A DNA stretch of 64,000 bases from JAJZMY01 sp964604635 (GCA_964604635.1 CAZRZO010000002.1:4700-68699), one strand, 5' to 3'. Counted from the first letter of the stretch, positions 9,053 through 16,842 are shown. Notes: generated from the sequence alone by a model not told the origin. Numbers and translations: made by a program.

Positions 9053-9853
9053 ATGAATGTATTAAATAGTGCAAAGCATGGTTATATAAAAGAATTATTA
9101 AACAAATCAATGAGATTAGATTCTAGAAATTTACTTGATTTTAGATCAATAAACATACAATCAAATTTATTATCAAATGCAGAAGGATCTGCACAAGTTG
9201 ATTTAGGAGATACAAGAGTATTATGTGGTATTAAACTTCAAGTAGAAGAACCACGAGAAGATACACCAGATCAAGGTAATTTAATTGTATCAGCAGAATT
9301 ATTAGCATTAGCATCACAAGATTTTGAATCTGGTCCACCAACTCCAGATGCAATTGAATTATCAAGAGTAGTTGATAGAGGTATAAGAGCTGCAGAATGT
9401 ATTGATTTAAAAGATTTATTTATTGAAGAAAATAAAGTATGGACTGTTTTTGTTGATATTTATATTTTAAATTATAGTGGAAATATGTTTGATGCATCAT
9501 ATATTGCAGCAATGTCTGCATTATTAGGTACTAAAATTCCAAAATATGAAAACGGAAAAGCAGTAATGGAGCAAAGAGAAAAGAACATAAAAATAAATAA
9601 TATTGTTACTTCAACAACATTTGCGAAATTGGGAGATAAGATTATTTTAGATCCTGATGAAAATGAAGAGCATGTTGCTGATGCAAGACTAACAATTGCT
9701 GTTGATCAAAATAAAATAAGAGCAATGCAAAAAGGATTGTCAGGTGCATTCACATTAGAAGAAGTAAAAAGATTAAGTAAAATTTCTTTTGAAAAACATG
9801 ATTTTTTAAAAAATTATATAAATAAAAGTAATGTAATAATTAATAAAAAGTGA
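9053..9853 (+). CDS. rrp42: Exosome subunit Rrp42
   Basis: A ~266-aa RNase PH-fold subunit that pairs with Rrp41 in the hexameric exosome ring and is normally inactive but required. Matches include MRLDSRNLLDFRSINI, GSAQVDLGDTRVLCGIKL, GPPTPDAIELSRVVDRGIR and AADARLTIAV-type sequence near the end (VADARLTIAVDQ). I chose the ATG at 9053, preceded by ATGATTAT, because it gives the usual Rrp42 N-terminus. The open frame extends back to a TTG inside rrp41 at 9014. Confidence 0.92.
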   Translation: MNVLNSAKHGYIKELLNKSMRLDSRNLLDFRSINIQSNLLSNAEGSAQVDLGDTRVLCGIKLQVEEPREDTPDQGNLIVSAELLALASQDFESGPPTPDAIELSRVVDRGIRAAECIDLKDLFIEENKVWTVFVDIYILNYSGNMFDASYIAAMSALLGTKIPKYENGKAVMEQREKNIKINNIVTSTTFAKLGDKIILDPDENEEHVADARLTIAVDQNKIRAMQKGLSGAFTLEEVKRLSKISFEKHDFLKNYINKSNVIINKK

Positions 9854-9857
9854 AATT

Positions 9858-10103
9858 ATGGCTAATGCTAGTATTAGATATGGTACAAGAATAAGAAAAA
9901 GATACGCTGAAATTAAAAAGAAAAAGCAAGCAAATTACAAATGTGATGTTTGTGGAAAAGTTTCAGTTAAAAGAATAAGTACAAGTATATGGAAATGCAG
10001 ACATTGTAGTACTGTTTATGCTGGTGCATGTTATTCATTAACAAGCGAGGTAGGAGAAAAAGGTAAAAAATTAATTGAAAATTTAATTAATCAGAATGTA
10101 TAA
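9858..10103 (+). CDS. rpl37ae: 50S ribosomal protein eL43 (L37ae)
   Basis: An 81-aa zinc-ribbon ribosomal protein. It starts with the basic segment SIRYGTRIRKRYAEIKKKKQ, followed by the Cys pairs YKCDVCGK (~29-36) and WKCRHCSTVYAGACY. AAGTGAAATT precedes the ATG, 4 bp after rrp42. This gene order (exosome ring, eL43, RpoP) is the conserved archaeal superoperon. Confidence 0.95.
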   Translation: MANASIRYGTRIRKRYAEIKKKKQANYKCDVCGKVSVKRISTSIWKCRHCSTVYAGACYSLTSEVGEKGKKLIENLINQNV

Positions 10104-10133
10104 ATGTATTAAAATTAAAAATTAATTGATATT

Positions 10134-10499
10134 ATGGTTTTGATAAGTTTTTCACCAATAAAAGAATTAGTAATTCATGAAATAGTTACTATTGACTATA
10201 TTGATTTATTAAGAGAAAGAATAACACCAGCAGGAAATATGCCTTTATATTGGTGTGGAAGTATTTTATTTAGTTTTTTATCTATGCCAATGTCAAAAGA
10301 AATAACAAAAGATTATTTAAATGGTAAAATTCACTGGATAGAGGTTCATTATACTAAAAAAGAAGATTATGAACCTATTTTAGAATGGGAAGATGAACAA
10401 TTAAAAACAACACTAAAATTGCGTGTAATTGACACAAGTAAATCTTTGTTACATTTAGAATTTATAAAATGGCTTAAAAAGAACCAAAAAATAAAGTGA
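10134..10499 (+). CDS. Hypothetical protein in the exosome operon
   Basis: A 121-aa soluble protein lying between eL43 and RpoP, preceded by TTGATATT. It contains LRERITPAGNMPLYWCGSIL and SKEITKDYLNGKIHWIEVHY, and its C-terminus is basic. I do not recognise the family. In other archaea this neighbourhood carries Brix-domain, Pcc1 or prefoldin genes, and it resembles none of these by eye. Its place suggests a link to RNA processing, ribosomes or transcription. Confidence 0.65.
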   Translation: MVLISFSPIKELVIHEIVTIDYIDLLRERITPAGNMPLYWCGSILFSFLSMPMSKEITKDYLNGKIHWIEVHYTKKEDYEPILEWEDEQLKTTLKLRVIDTSKSLLHLEFIKWLKKNQKIK

Positions 10500-10503
10500 T
10501 GAT

Positions 10504-10635
10504 ATGGTATATATATGTCAAAATTGTGGAAAAGAATTAACTGATACAAATTATTTTATTGCATGTATTAATTGCGGAGGTAGAATTTTAATTAAGAAAA
10601 GATCTAATTTAGCAATAGAAGTTTCAACAGATTAA
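10504..10635 (+). CDS. rpoP: DNA-directed RNA polymerase subunit P (Rpb12-like)
   Basis: A 43-aa zinc-ribbon protein. It reads MVYICQNCGKELTD, then CINCGGRILIKKRS. The two Cys pairs (C5-x2-C8 and C21-x2-C24) and the G-R-x-L-x-K-K-R tail are the RpoP/Rpb12 signature. AAGTGATGAT precedes the ATG 4 bp after the previous gene. It closes the exosome superoperon and is followed at once by a T run (10636-10642). Confidence 0.93.
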   Translation: MVYICQNCGKELTDTNYFIACINCGGRILIKKRSNLAIEVSTD

Positions 10636-10771
10636 TTTTTTTACTGTTTTATATTATTAATAAAAAGTATAGTGTAAACTTAATTAAAAATATGTTTATA
10701 ATTAAATAATTATTATATTTTTAATAAGCAAAACAATATAATCTTATTTTAAATTAAAAAATTATTTAATA
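10636..10771. terminator. T-rich convergent spacer between rpoP and nop5
   Basis: A 136-bp AT-only spacer between two converging genes. A T7 run directly follows the rpoP stop, and A/T runs occur near the nop5 stop. These fit oligo-T termination on both strands. I see no RNA gene or small ORF in it. Confidence 0.35.
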
Positions 10772-11581
10772 TTATTTTTTATTCTTAATTTTTTGCATTG
10801 CTTTTTCAATTGAATTTTTTAATTCTTCTGCAATAAATCTTTTTGATATTACATCTCCTTTTAATGCTATTGATATTTTTGCAGCATATATTCTTGCAAT
10901 TTTTCCTCTAATGGTTTTTTTTGCATTTGTTAATGCTGGTAATTTAAATAAAATACCATATTTTGGTGGTTTTGATCCAAACTTAATATGTTTAAAAAGT
11001 GCTTTTTCAGCACCTAATAATTGAATAGTGCTTGATGGCATTATACTTAATTTTTCTAATGAACCAGCTTTATTTAATAATTCTGCTGCTATTTTTTCAT
11101 CAGTTAAATAAGTTGTATTTGGCATTAATTTATTTGATGTTATTTTTAAATATTCATCAAAATTTTTCAGTGTTTCATCACTATTTTTAATATATTTTAA
11201 AAACATCATTATTAGTTTTTTTTCATTTTCATTTAAATTTCTTCCACTACTATTCAAATATTTTTGATATATTGCTTCTGCTTTTGATTTATCTTCATAT
11301 ATTTTATAAAAATCATCAACTTCTAATTTTTCTTTATTTTCAAATCCCTCAAAAAATAAATTTAATTGATTTATTGAACTAAGTTCAATATCTGGGAAAT
11401 AAAGTCCAAACCATTCACTAATTCTTTCAAAAAATAAATTATAAGATTTTGAAACTTCATTATAAGCATTAATTGTTTGTATAAGTACAAATTCTTCCTT
11501 AGCATAACTTATTTTAATTTTTTCTTTTGTTTTCTTAAGTGCCATGCTTCGTATTTTTTTATATCTATCAAAGTTTTTCAT
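10772..11581 (-). CDS. nop5: C/D-box snoRNP scaffold protein Nop5/Nop56
   Basis: A 269-aa protein that bridges L7Ae and fibrillarin in box C/D sRNPs, which 2'-O-methylate rRNA. The C-terminal Nop domain is clear: PNTTYLTDEKIAAELL, SLEKLSIMPSSTIQLLGAEK, ALFKHIKFGSKPPKYGILF, KTIRGKIARIYAAKISIALK. The N-terminal domain and coiled coil are shorter than in typical ~400-aa Nop5 proteins. Fibrillarin, usually the adjacent gene, is not in the window. Confidence 0.9.
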   Translation of the reverse strand: MKNFDRYKKIRSMALKKTKEKIKISYAKEEFVLIQTINAYNEVSKSYNLFFERISEWFGLYFPDIELSSINQLNLFFEGFENKEKLEVDDFYKIYEDKSKAEAIYQKYLNSSGRNLNENEKKLIMMFLKYIKNSDETLKNFDEYLKITSNKLMPNTTYLTDEKIAAELLNKAGSLEKLSIMPSSTIQLLGAEKALFKHIKFGSKPPKYGILFKLPALTNAKKTIRGKIARIYAAKISIALKGDVISKRFIAEELKNSIEKAMQKIKNKK

Positions 11582-11926
11582 TCAATCATCTATTTTTAAA
11601 TATTTAGAATATTTAATAATTATATTTAATAATTAATACATAAATTACTAAAAAATGTCTTACTAAATTTAGAAATATATTACATATTAAAATTTAAAGT
11701 TTAAGATTTAATAAAACTTTAAATATGTTTTTTCTTTTGTTTTTGTTATATTTATAATTGCATTAAATTTTAATTTTATTATTTATTAATATTATTTTGT
11801 ATTTTTTTATTATTTTGTATTAAAAATTAAATTGTGTTTATACTATTTATTAATTTTACAATTATTTAATAAGATTTAAATATGTTTGTGTAATCAAATA
11901 TAGAAATATAAAAATAAAGTGATTTT
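11582..11926. other. AT-rich intergenic region upstream of nop5 and the acidic ORF
   Basis: This 345-bp divergent region holds promoters for nop5 (leftward) and the acidic ORF (rightward). I found no C/D-box signature, tRNA or small ORF with a GTGAT-type start in it. Confidence 0.4.
11875..11882 (+). promoter_or_regulatory. TATA box for the acidic small ORF
   Basis: TTTAAATA sits 45-52 bp before the ATG at 11927, giving a predicted ~20-nt leader that contains the AAAGTGATTTT ribosome-binding site. Confidence 0.45.
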
Positions 11927-12040
11927 ATGAAATTTGAAGATCATTATTCAGAACTATTGAAAATAGAAAGCGACGATGACGAAGAAGATGAAGACTTTGA
12001 CGATGACGAAGAAGATGAAGACTTTGACGATGACGAATAA
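11927..12040 (+). CDS. 37-aa highly acidic repeat protein
   Basis: A small ORF with its own TATA box and an AAAGTGATTTT start context like that of known genes here. It encodes MKFEDHYSELLKIES followed by 2.4 copies of the nonapeptide DDDEEDEDF, encoded by a perfect 27-bp tandem repeat (11972-11998 and 11999-12025, plus a partial copy). The repeat is noticeably more GC-rich (GAC/GAC codons) than the surroundings. No homologue is recognised. An acidic chaperone-like tail, metal binding or nucleic-acid mimicry are guesses. Confidence 0.6.
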   Translation: MKFEDHYSELLKIESDDDEEDEDFDDDEEDEDFDDDE

Positions 12041-12152
12041 GTTTTTTAATTTAATTTTTATTTTTTCTATTTCTTTTTTTCTATTTCTTTCTATTAAATT
12101 TAATTAATAAAAAATAGTATATTATAAGTTTTTAATTTAATATTTTTAGATT

Positions 12153-13547
12153 ATGGCAAAAATATTTGGATCTAATGGTATAAGAGGTGTGATAAATAAA
12201 GACTTAACACCTGAATTTGTTTTGAATATAAGTAGATCTATTGGTACTTATTTTGGCAAAAGAAAAAAAATTTTAATTAGTAGAGATTATAGATTTGGGG
12301 GAGAATTTCTTGAAAAGACAATTGAAAGTGGATTATTAATATCAGGAATAAAAATATTTGAAGCAAAACCAGTACCAACACCAACATTACAATTTAATAT
12401 AAAATCAAGTAATTTTGATGGTGGAATAATGATTACAGCAAGTCATAATCCTTATCAATTCAATGGTATTAAAGTTCTTGGTCCTGATGGTGTTGAAATA
12501 AATGAAAAGCAGAATCAAGAAATAGAACAAATATTCTTTACTAAGCAATTTTCAAAATTACAATTTAATGAATTAAAATATAATGTAAAACAACAAGACA
12601 AAATTGTTTCAACTTATGTTCGTGCTATTTTATCACATATTAATAAGCAAAAAATAAGCAAAAGAAAATTTAAAGTATTAATTGATCCAATTAATAGTGT
12701 TGGTGCCATAACTTCACCACTAATAGCAAAATATCTAAATTGTGAAATATATACTATTAATAGAGAACCAAATCCATTGTTTCCTGCAAGACCACCTGAA
12801 CCAAATGCAGATACATTATTAAAAACAGCTAAACTTGTAAAATCTTTAAATATTGATATTGCTATTGCACATGATGCTGATGCTGATAGAAGTATTTTTA
12901 TTGATAATAAAGGAGGAATTCATTATGGAGATAGAAGTGGAACATTAATTACAAAATATTTACTTGAAAAATATAAAAATAATTTAACATTAATAAATAA
13001 AAAATCAAAACTAAAAATCTTTACAGCTGTTTCAAGTTCAATTTTAGTTGAAGAAGTTCTAAAAAAACAAAATATTGAAGTTGTCTGGACACCAGTTGGT
13101 GCACCATTAATTTCGCATTTATTATTAAAAGAAAAAGGGTTTTGTGCTTTTGAAGATAATGGTGGTTTTATGTTTCCAATGCATCAATATGTAAGAGATG
13201 GTGGAATGACTTTTGCATTAATGTTAGAATTATTAGCAAATACTAAATTAACTTCATCTGAATTATTTAATAAATTACCAAAATATTATCCAATAAAAAT
13301 CAAAATACCATTAATAGATAATTTTAATTTAACAGATATTGAAAATAAAGTATTAAGTTTATTTAATTCAATAGAAATAAAAAAAACAATAAAAATTGAT
13401 GGATTAAAAGTAATTGGAAAAGATTTTTGGTTTTTGATTAGAAAAAGTGGTACTGAACCAGTAATTAGAATAATGGTAGAATCAAAAAATAAAAATAATG
13501 CAAAATCAATAGCAAAAAAATTAAAACAAATATTAATGGGTTCGTAG
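12153..13547 (+). CDS. Phosphohexomutase (phosphoglucosamine/phosphomannomutase)
   Basis: A 464-aa alpha-D-phosphohexomutase that interconverts hexose 1- and 6-phosphates for glycan precursor synthesis. All four active-site loops are seen: phosphoserine loop TASHNP with Ser97, metal loop HDADADRS, sugar-specificity loop FEDNGGFMFP and phosphate loop RKSGTEPVIRIMVES. An archaeal GlmM-like role is the best guess, but ManB/PGM cannot be excluded. The last codons and the TAG stop (13545-13547) lie inside the 5' end of the tRNA gene. Confidence 0.88.
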   Translation: MAKIFGSNGIRGVINKDLTPEFVLNISRSIGTYFGKRKKILISRDYRFGGEFLEKTIESGLLISGIKIFEAKPVPTPTLQFNIKSSNFDGGIMITASHNPYQFNGIKVLGPDGVEINEKQNQEIEQIFFTKQFSKLQFNELKYNVKQQDKIVSTYVRAILSHINKQKISKRKFKVLIDPINSVGAITSPLIAKYLNCEIYTINREPNPLFPARPPEPNADTLLKTAKLVKSLNIDIAIAHDADADRSIFIDNKGGIHYGDRSGTLITKYLLEKYKNNLTLINKKSKLKIFTAVSSSILVEEVLKKQNIEVVWTPVGAPLISHLLLKEKGFCAFEDNGGFMFPMHQYVRDGGMTFALMLELLANTKLTSSELFNKLPKYYPIKIKIPLIDNFNLTDIENKVLSLFNSIEIKKTIKIDGLKVIGKDFWFLIRKSGTEPVIRIMVESKNKNNAKSIAKKLKQILMGS

Positions 13548-13663
13548 CTCAGTTTGGATAGAGCAGTAGCGTCCTAAGCCGAAGGTCGCGGGTTCAAAAT
13601 CAAGTTTTTATAAATATCAATTAATTTGTTTTTAAAAATTAAATGAAAATCCCGCCGAGCCCG
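13538..13663 (+). tRNA. tRNA-Arg(CCU) with an intron in the T loop
   Basis: The acceptor stem is GGGTTCG (13538-13544) paired with CGAGCCC (13656-13662), with G63 as discriminator. The D arm is GCTC/GAGC, the anticodon loop is GTCCTAA (anticodon CCT), and the T stem is GCGGG (13588-13592) with CCCGC (13651-13655). Removing a 51-nt intron gives the standard T loop TTCAAAT and a 75-nt tRNA. CCA is not encoded. The anticodon stem GTAGC/GCCGA is poor: two Watson-Crick pairs plus one G-U. The 5' end overlaps the phosphohexomutase stop codon. Confidence 0.85.
13599..13649 (+). other. tRNA intron with bulge-helix-bulge junction (position 59/60)
   Basis: TTCA (13593-13596) pairs with TGAA (13644-13647) as the 4-bp central helix. 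It is flanked by 3-nt bulges AAA (13597-13599) and AAT (13648-13650). The T stem forms the outer helix and an AT-rich hairpin the inner one. Cutting after the second base of each bulge removes exactly 51 nt and restores a 7-nt T loop. Confidence 0.75.
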
Positions 13664-13778
13664 TTTATTTTATATTCTTCTGAAAATATTAATACTTTAT
13701 TAAATTAATTTAATTTAATTAATTTAATTAATATTTAAATAATAATAATATGTAAAAGTAATAAATGAAAATGATATT

Positions 13779-14843
13779 ATGGCAAAAATAAAGAAACGAA
13801 ATAGTAAAACACAAAAAAAAGAAAATAAAACTAAACCAATATTTTTAGTGAAAGCAACAAAAATTGGTGGTATTGATTATTTACATATTTCATTAATTGC
13901 CTTAGTAATAATTTTAATAGCACTTGCATTTGCTTTTGCAAAATTAAAACCAATAAATACTTGTTATAATTTGAATAATAGTGTTAATTATGGGATTTCT
14001 AATAATTCTTGTGTAAAATTAGAGCATAATAATACCCAGGTATTAAATGCTGTTGAAAAGTTATTAGCTGGTTATGCTACTGTAAATAGTACATTTTCAT
14101 TATTGCCTTATTATTCTTATGTTAATGATTCAAAAATATATTATTTAGAAAATGCAAATAAATATTTTGTAGAGATTCCTTTTAAAGATCCTTTTATTTC
14201 AAATAAAACTTTAAATTTTTCTATGTTGTTAAATGGATCTAATTTAGCATTAATTAATACTTTTACACAATCTTTAATACAACCAAAAAATACAAATAAT
14301 AAAGTAGTACATTTCGGAGTTGTTAAATTAGCTGGAAAAGTTGCATGTGCTACTTCAAATACAATTCCAATATATCTTTTTAATGATCCTTATTCTGTTT
14401 CTGCATTAAGTTCATTATTTAATGCAATAAATATTAGTAAAAAAAATCCAAATATAAACATGTCTTATTACTTTATTTTTGGTTTAAGTTCAATAAAATT
14501 TTATAATTCTTATGGTACATACAAAACTCAATTATTTGGACAATATTTAGCATGTAGTTCTCAGCAACCAGAATTTTATGCTTTTCTATCCAATATAAGT
14601 AAATTATTTTCAGGATCACCATTATCTAATTATACTTTATATCAAACTGCTTATGGTTCTGGATTAAATACAAGTCAATTAAATACTTGTATTACTAATT
14701 CAACAAATCTATTAACAAAAGAATCAAATTTAGCCAAATTTTATAACATTGTTTCAGTACCTGAATTTGTTATAAATTGTGAATATACTTCATTGCCTCA
14801 AACATTAATAAATGCAGTAAATTATTCTCAACAACAAAAGTAG
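13779..14843 (+). CDS. Membrane-anchored DsbA-like thioredoxin-fold protein lacking CxxC
   Basis: A 354-aa protein with a Lys-rich cytoplasmic N-terminus, one membrane anchor (IALVIILIALAFAFA, residues ~42-56) and an extracytoplasmic domain. The second half resembles DsbA-like proteins: strand IYLFNDPYSVSALSSL aligns with the usual F-DPYCPYC active-site region, but both cysteines are replaced (S and A). QYLACSSQQPEFYAFL and the cis-Pro region SVPEFVINCEY are also typical. It may be a redox-inactive chaperone-like relative. TGATATT precedes the start. Several Cys remain elsewhere. Confidence 0.7.
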   Translation: MAKIKKRNSKTQKKENKTKPIFLVKATKIGGIDYLHISLIALVIILIALAFAFAKLKPINTCYNLNNSVNYGISNNSCVKLEHNNTQVLNAVEKLLAGYATVNSTFSLLPYYSYVNDSKIYYLENANKYFVEIPFKDPFISNKTLNFSMLLNGSNLALINTFTQSLIQPKNTNNKVVHFGVVKLAGKVACATSNTIPIYLFNDPYSVSALSSLFNAINISKKNPNINMSYYFIFGLSSIKFYNSYGTYKTQLFGQYLACSSQQPEFYAFLSNISKLFSGSPLSNYTLYQTAYGSGLNTSQLNTCITNSTNLLTKESNLAKFYNIVSVPEFVINCEYTSLPQTLINAVNYSQQQK

Positions 14844-14934
14844 ATTTTTTTAAAAGAAAAAGATTAATCAAGAATAATTAAAAATAATAATATAAAATAT
14901 TAATGTAAATAATTCAATATAAATTATTTTTTTA
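14844..14934. terminator. T-rich convergent spacer
   Basis: A 91-bp AT-rich spacer between two convergent genes. T runs on the top strand just after the DsbA-like stop, and A runs near 14925-14935, fit oligo-T termination in both directions. No other feature is seen. Confidence 0.3.
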
Positions 14935-16086
14935 TTATTTAATTATTTGTTCACAAGAAGATTTTATTGTTGCATTATTAAGATAATTACAATAAGTTAA
15001 ATTGTTTAATTTTTGTGCCATATTACTTATACATATATTTCTTTCATCAATATTATTTATTTTTAAGCAAATTGAAATATTTTTAGTATCTATTGCATAA
15101 GTAGTATAAATTCCAACACTGCATAAAGAAGATAGATTATAAGACACTAATTGTTTGCAATTATTTATCTCTTCTGTAAAGTTATTTGTTTTATTATTAA
15201 ATTTCTGTTTATTAAAATTATTATTACATATATTTTTAAGATAGCCTGTTGATTTACAAACAAATGAATTTTTAGAACTTATTGCATATTTAAAATAACA
15301 AAAGTTTTCAGGTGTTACATTATTTGAAATTAATTCAACAATACTTGAACTAATTTTTTTTGTCTTATTTAAAATATTTATTTTAATATTACTTAAATTT
15401 AAATTATTTTTTTTTGTACTTACATTAAATAACTGGTTTTTATTATTGAGCATCAAATATAAAATAGTAAAGTTTGTTTGATTTATTACATTTGAACAAT
15501 AATTCTGATTTTTTGTTTTAATCATTTTATTATAATAAAATAAATTAGTACAAATATTTTGATTTGATATATTTGTAATTGATTTACAATTATTTATATT
15601 GTTAAAATTATCTAATTTTGCAAAATGATACAAACAAGATGCTTTATAAGAGCCACTTAAATTATTGCATATTATTTGATTTTCTGTTATAATACTAATA
15701 TTTAAAGCACAGTTAGAAGATATTGTTGAATTATTTATTAAATTACAAAGATTTGCATTATCTTTTAATGTGGCAATATTAGAAATGCATTGATTTTTAT
15801 CAACTGAATTAATACTATTACAAATAGATATATTTTCAGTTGTATTTGCAAGATACATTAAACAAGATGTTCTATAAGAATTTAAAACAATATCTTCACA
15901 TTTATTGAACTGAGATTTATTCGTATTAATTGAATTAAAAAATATAATAATTAATGCAATAACTAATAAAATAATTACAATTAAACCAATTATACTAAAT
16001 TTTTCTTTGATCTGTTTTTTTAAATCTACTACTGTTTCTTTGTTTTTATTTATTTTATTTTCTTTGATCTGTTTTTTTAAATTCAT
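14935..16086 (-). CDS. Cys-rich repeat membrane-anchored surface protein
   Basis: A 383-aa protein with a short Lys-rich cytoplasmic tail in which LKKQIKE occurs twice, then one membrane anchor (IIGLIVIILLVIALIIIFF, residues ~33-51) and a long extracytoplasmic region. That region has irregular Cys repeats of the form C-x(8-10)-C-[LI]-x3-A-x(5-8)-I-C (e.g. SYRTSCLMYLANTTENISIC, then INSVDKNQC), many Asn-x-Ser/Thr sites and no other recognised domain. Many disulfides and N-glycans are likely, fitting the DsbA-like neighbour and the STT3 gene in this window. Function unknown. Confidence 0.65.
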   Translation of the reverse strand: MNLKKQIKENKINKNKETVVDLKKQIKEKFSIIGLIVIILLVIALIIIFFNSINTNKSQFNKCEDIVLNSYRTSCLMYLANTTENISICNSINSVDKNQCISNIATLKDNANLCNLINNSTISSNCALNISIITENQIICNNLSGSYKASCLYHFAKLDNFNNINNCKSITNISNQNICTNLFYYNKMIKTKNQNYCSNVINQTNFTILYLMLNNKNQLFNVSTKKNNLNLSNIKINILNKTKKISSSIVELISNNVTPENFCYFKYAISSKNSFVCKSTGYLKNICNNNFNKQKFNNKTNNFTEEINNCKQLVSYNLSSLCSVGIYTTYAIDTKNISICLKINNIDERNICISNMAQKLNNLTYCNYLNNATIKSSCEQIIK

Positions 16087-16119
16087 AAATTTCTTTTTTG
16101 ATTTTAATTAATTATTAAT

Positions 16120-16842
16120 TTATTCAAGTGAATATATTTTAAATCCATCTTCACTTATTTCATAAGGAACTAATGCATAACTATGATTAACACCTCTCAT
16201 TTTTACAATTTCTGTTAATAACATTCTTCTATCTTCTTGGCTTGATTGATATAATGTAATAAGCCCATCAAATATAAAGAAATCTTTTTGAAATTTTAAA
16301 TCTTTTCTTTCACTTGAAGTAAGTTCATAAGTGCTAAAAGATGTTATTCCTAATCTATTAAAATTTGAAATTAATAATAATAATGATTTTCTGTAATTTA
16401 TTTCATTAACTAAAACTAATGAAAGCATTGATAATGAATCAATAACAACAATTTTTGCATGATTTTGTTGTATTACACTTTCAATATCAGTTATAATAGA
16501 TCCAAAAACATAAGTTTCAGAATCTGCAGATCCTTGTAATTTTGATGTTGGATCTTCACCATCAATTATAAGCAATTTACTTTCAATTAATTGATCAATA
16601 TCAGTAAAGTTTGGAAATGCTTCTTTTACATTTTTTATTATTTTTTCTGATCTTTCTTCCATACTAATAAATACACCAGGTATTCCTTTCTTTGCATTAT
16701 GATATAATATTTCAAAACACATTAATGTTTTTCCAGCTCCTGGACCTCCTGCAATTAGTACTTGACTTTTTGAGGGTATTCCACCTTTTAACATTTTATC
16801 AAGTCCTTCAATACCTGTTTCAATAATATCATTATTTTCCAT
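16120..16842 (-). CDS. KaiC/RadA-like ATPase
   Basis: A ~240-aa single-domain KaiC-family protein. Seen are ETGIEGLDKMLKGGIP, Walker A IAGGPGAGKTLMCFEIL, VFISMEERSEKI (Glu-Glu after the strand), Walker B IVVIDSLSML and the C-terminal RMLLTEIVKMRGVNHS, all typical. Archaeal stand-alone KaiC proteins act in signalling, motility or other ATP-dependent regulation, and the role here is unknown. The ATG at 16842 is preferred because GGTGTTATTA precedes it. A GTG start 9-12 bp upstream is also open. Upstream sequence is cut by the first N gap. Confidence 0.85.
   Translation of the reverse strand: MENNDIIETGIEGLDKMLKGGIPSKSQVLIAGGPGAGKTLMCFEILYHNAKKGIPGVFISMEERSEKIIKNVKEAFPNFTDIDQLIESKLLIIDGEDPTSKLQGSADSETYVFGSIITDIESVIQQNHAKIVVIDSLSMLSLVLVNEINYRKSLLLLISNFNRLGITSFSTYELTSSERKDLKFQKDFFIFDGLITLYQSSQEDRRMLLTEIVKMRGVNHSYALVPYEISEDGFKIYSLE

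Noticed and set aside
10134..10499. 121-aa gene as the KEOPS subunit Pcc1 or a Brix protein expected in this neighbourhood
   Set aside because: No matching motif is visible by eye, and Pcc1 is shorter. I left it as hypothetical.
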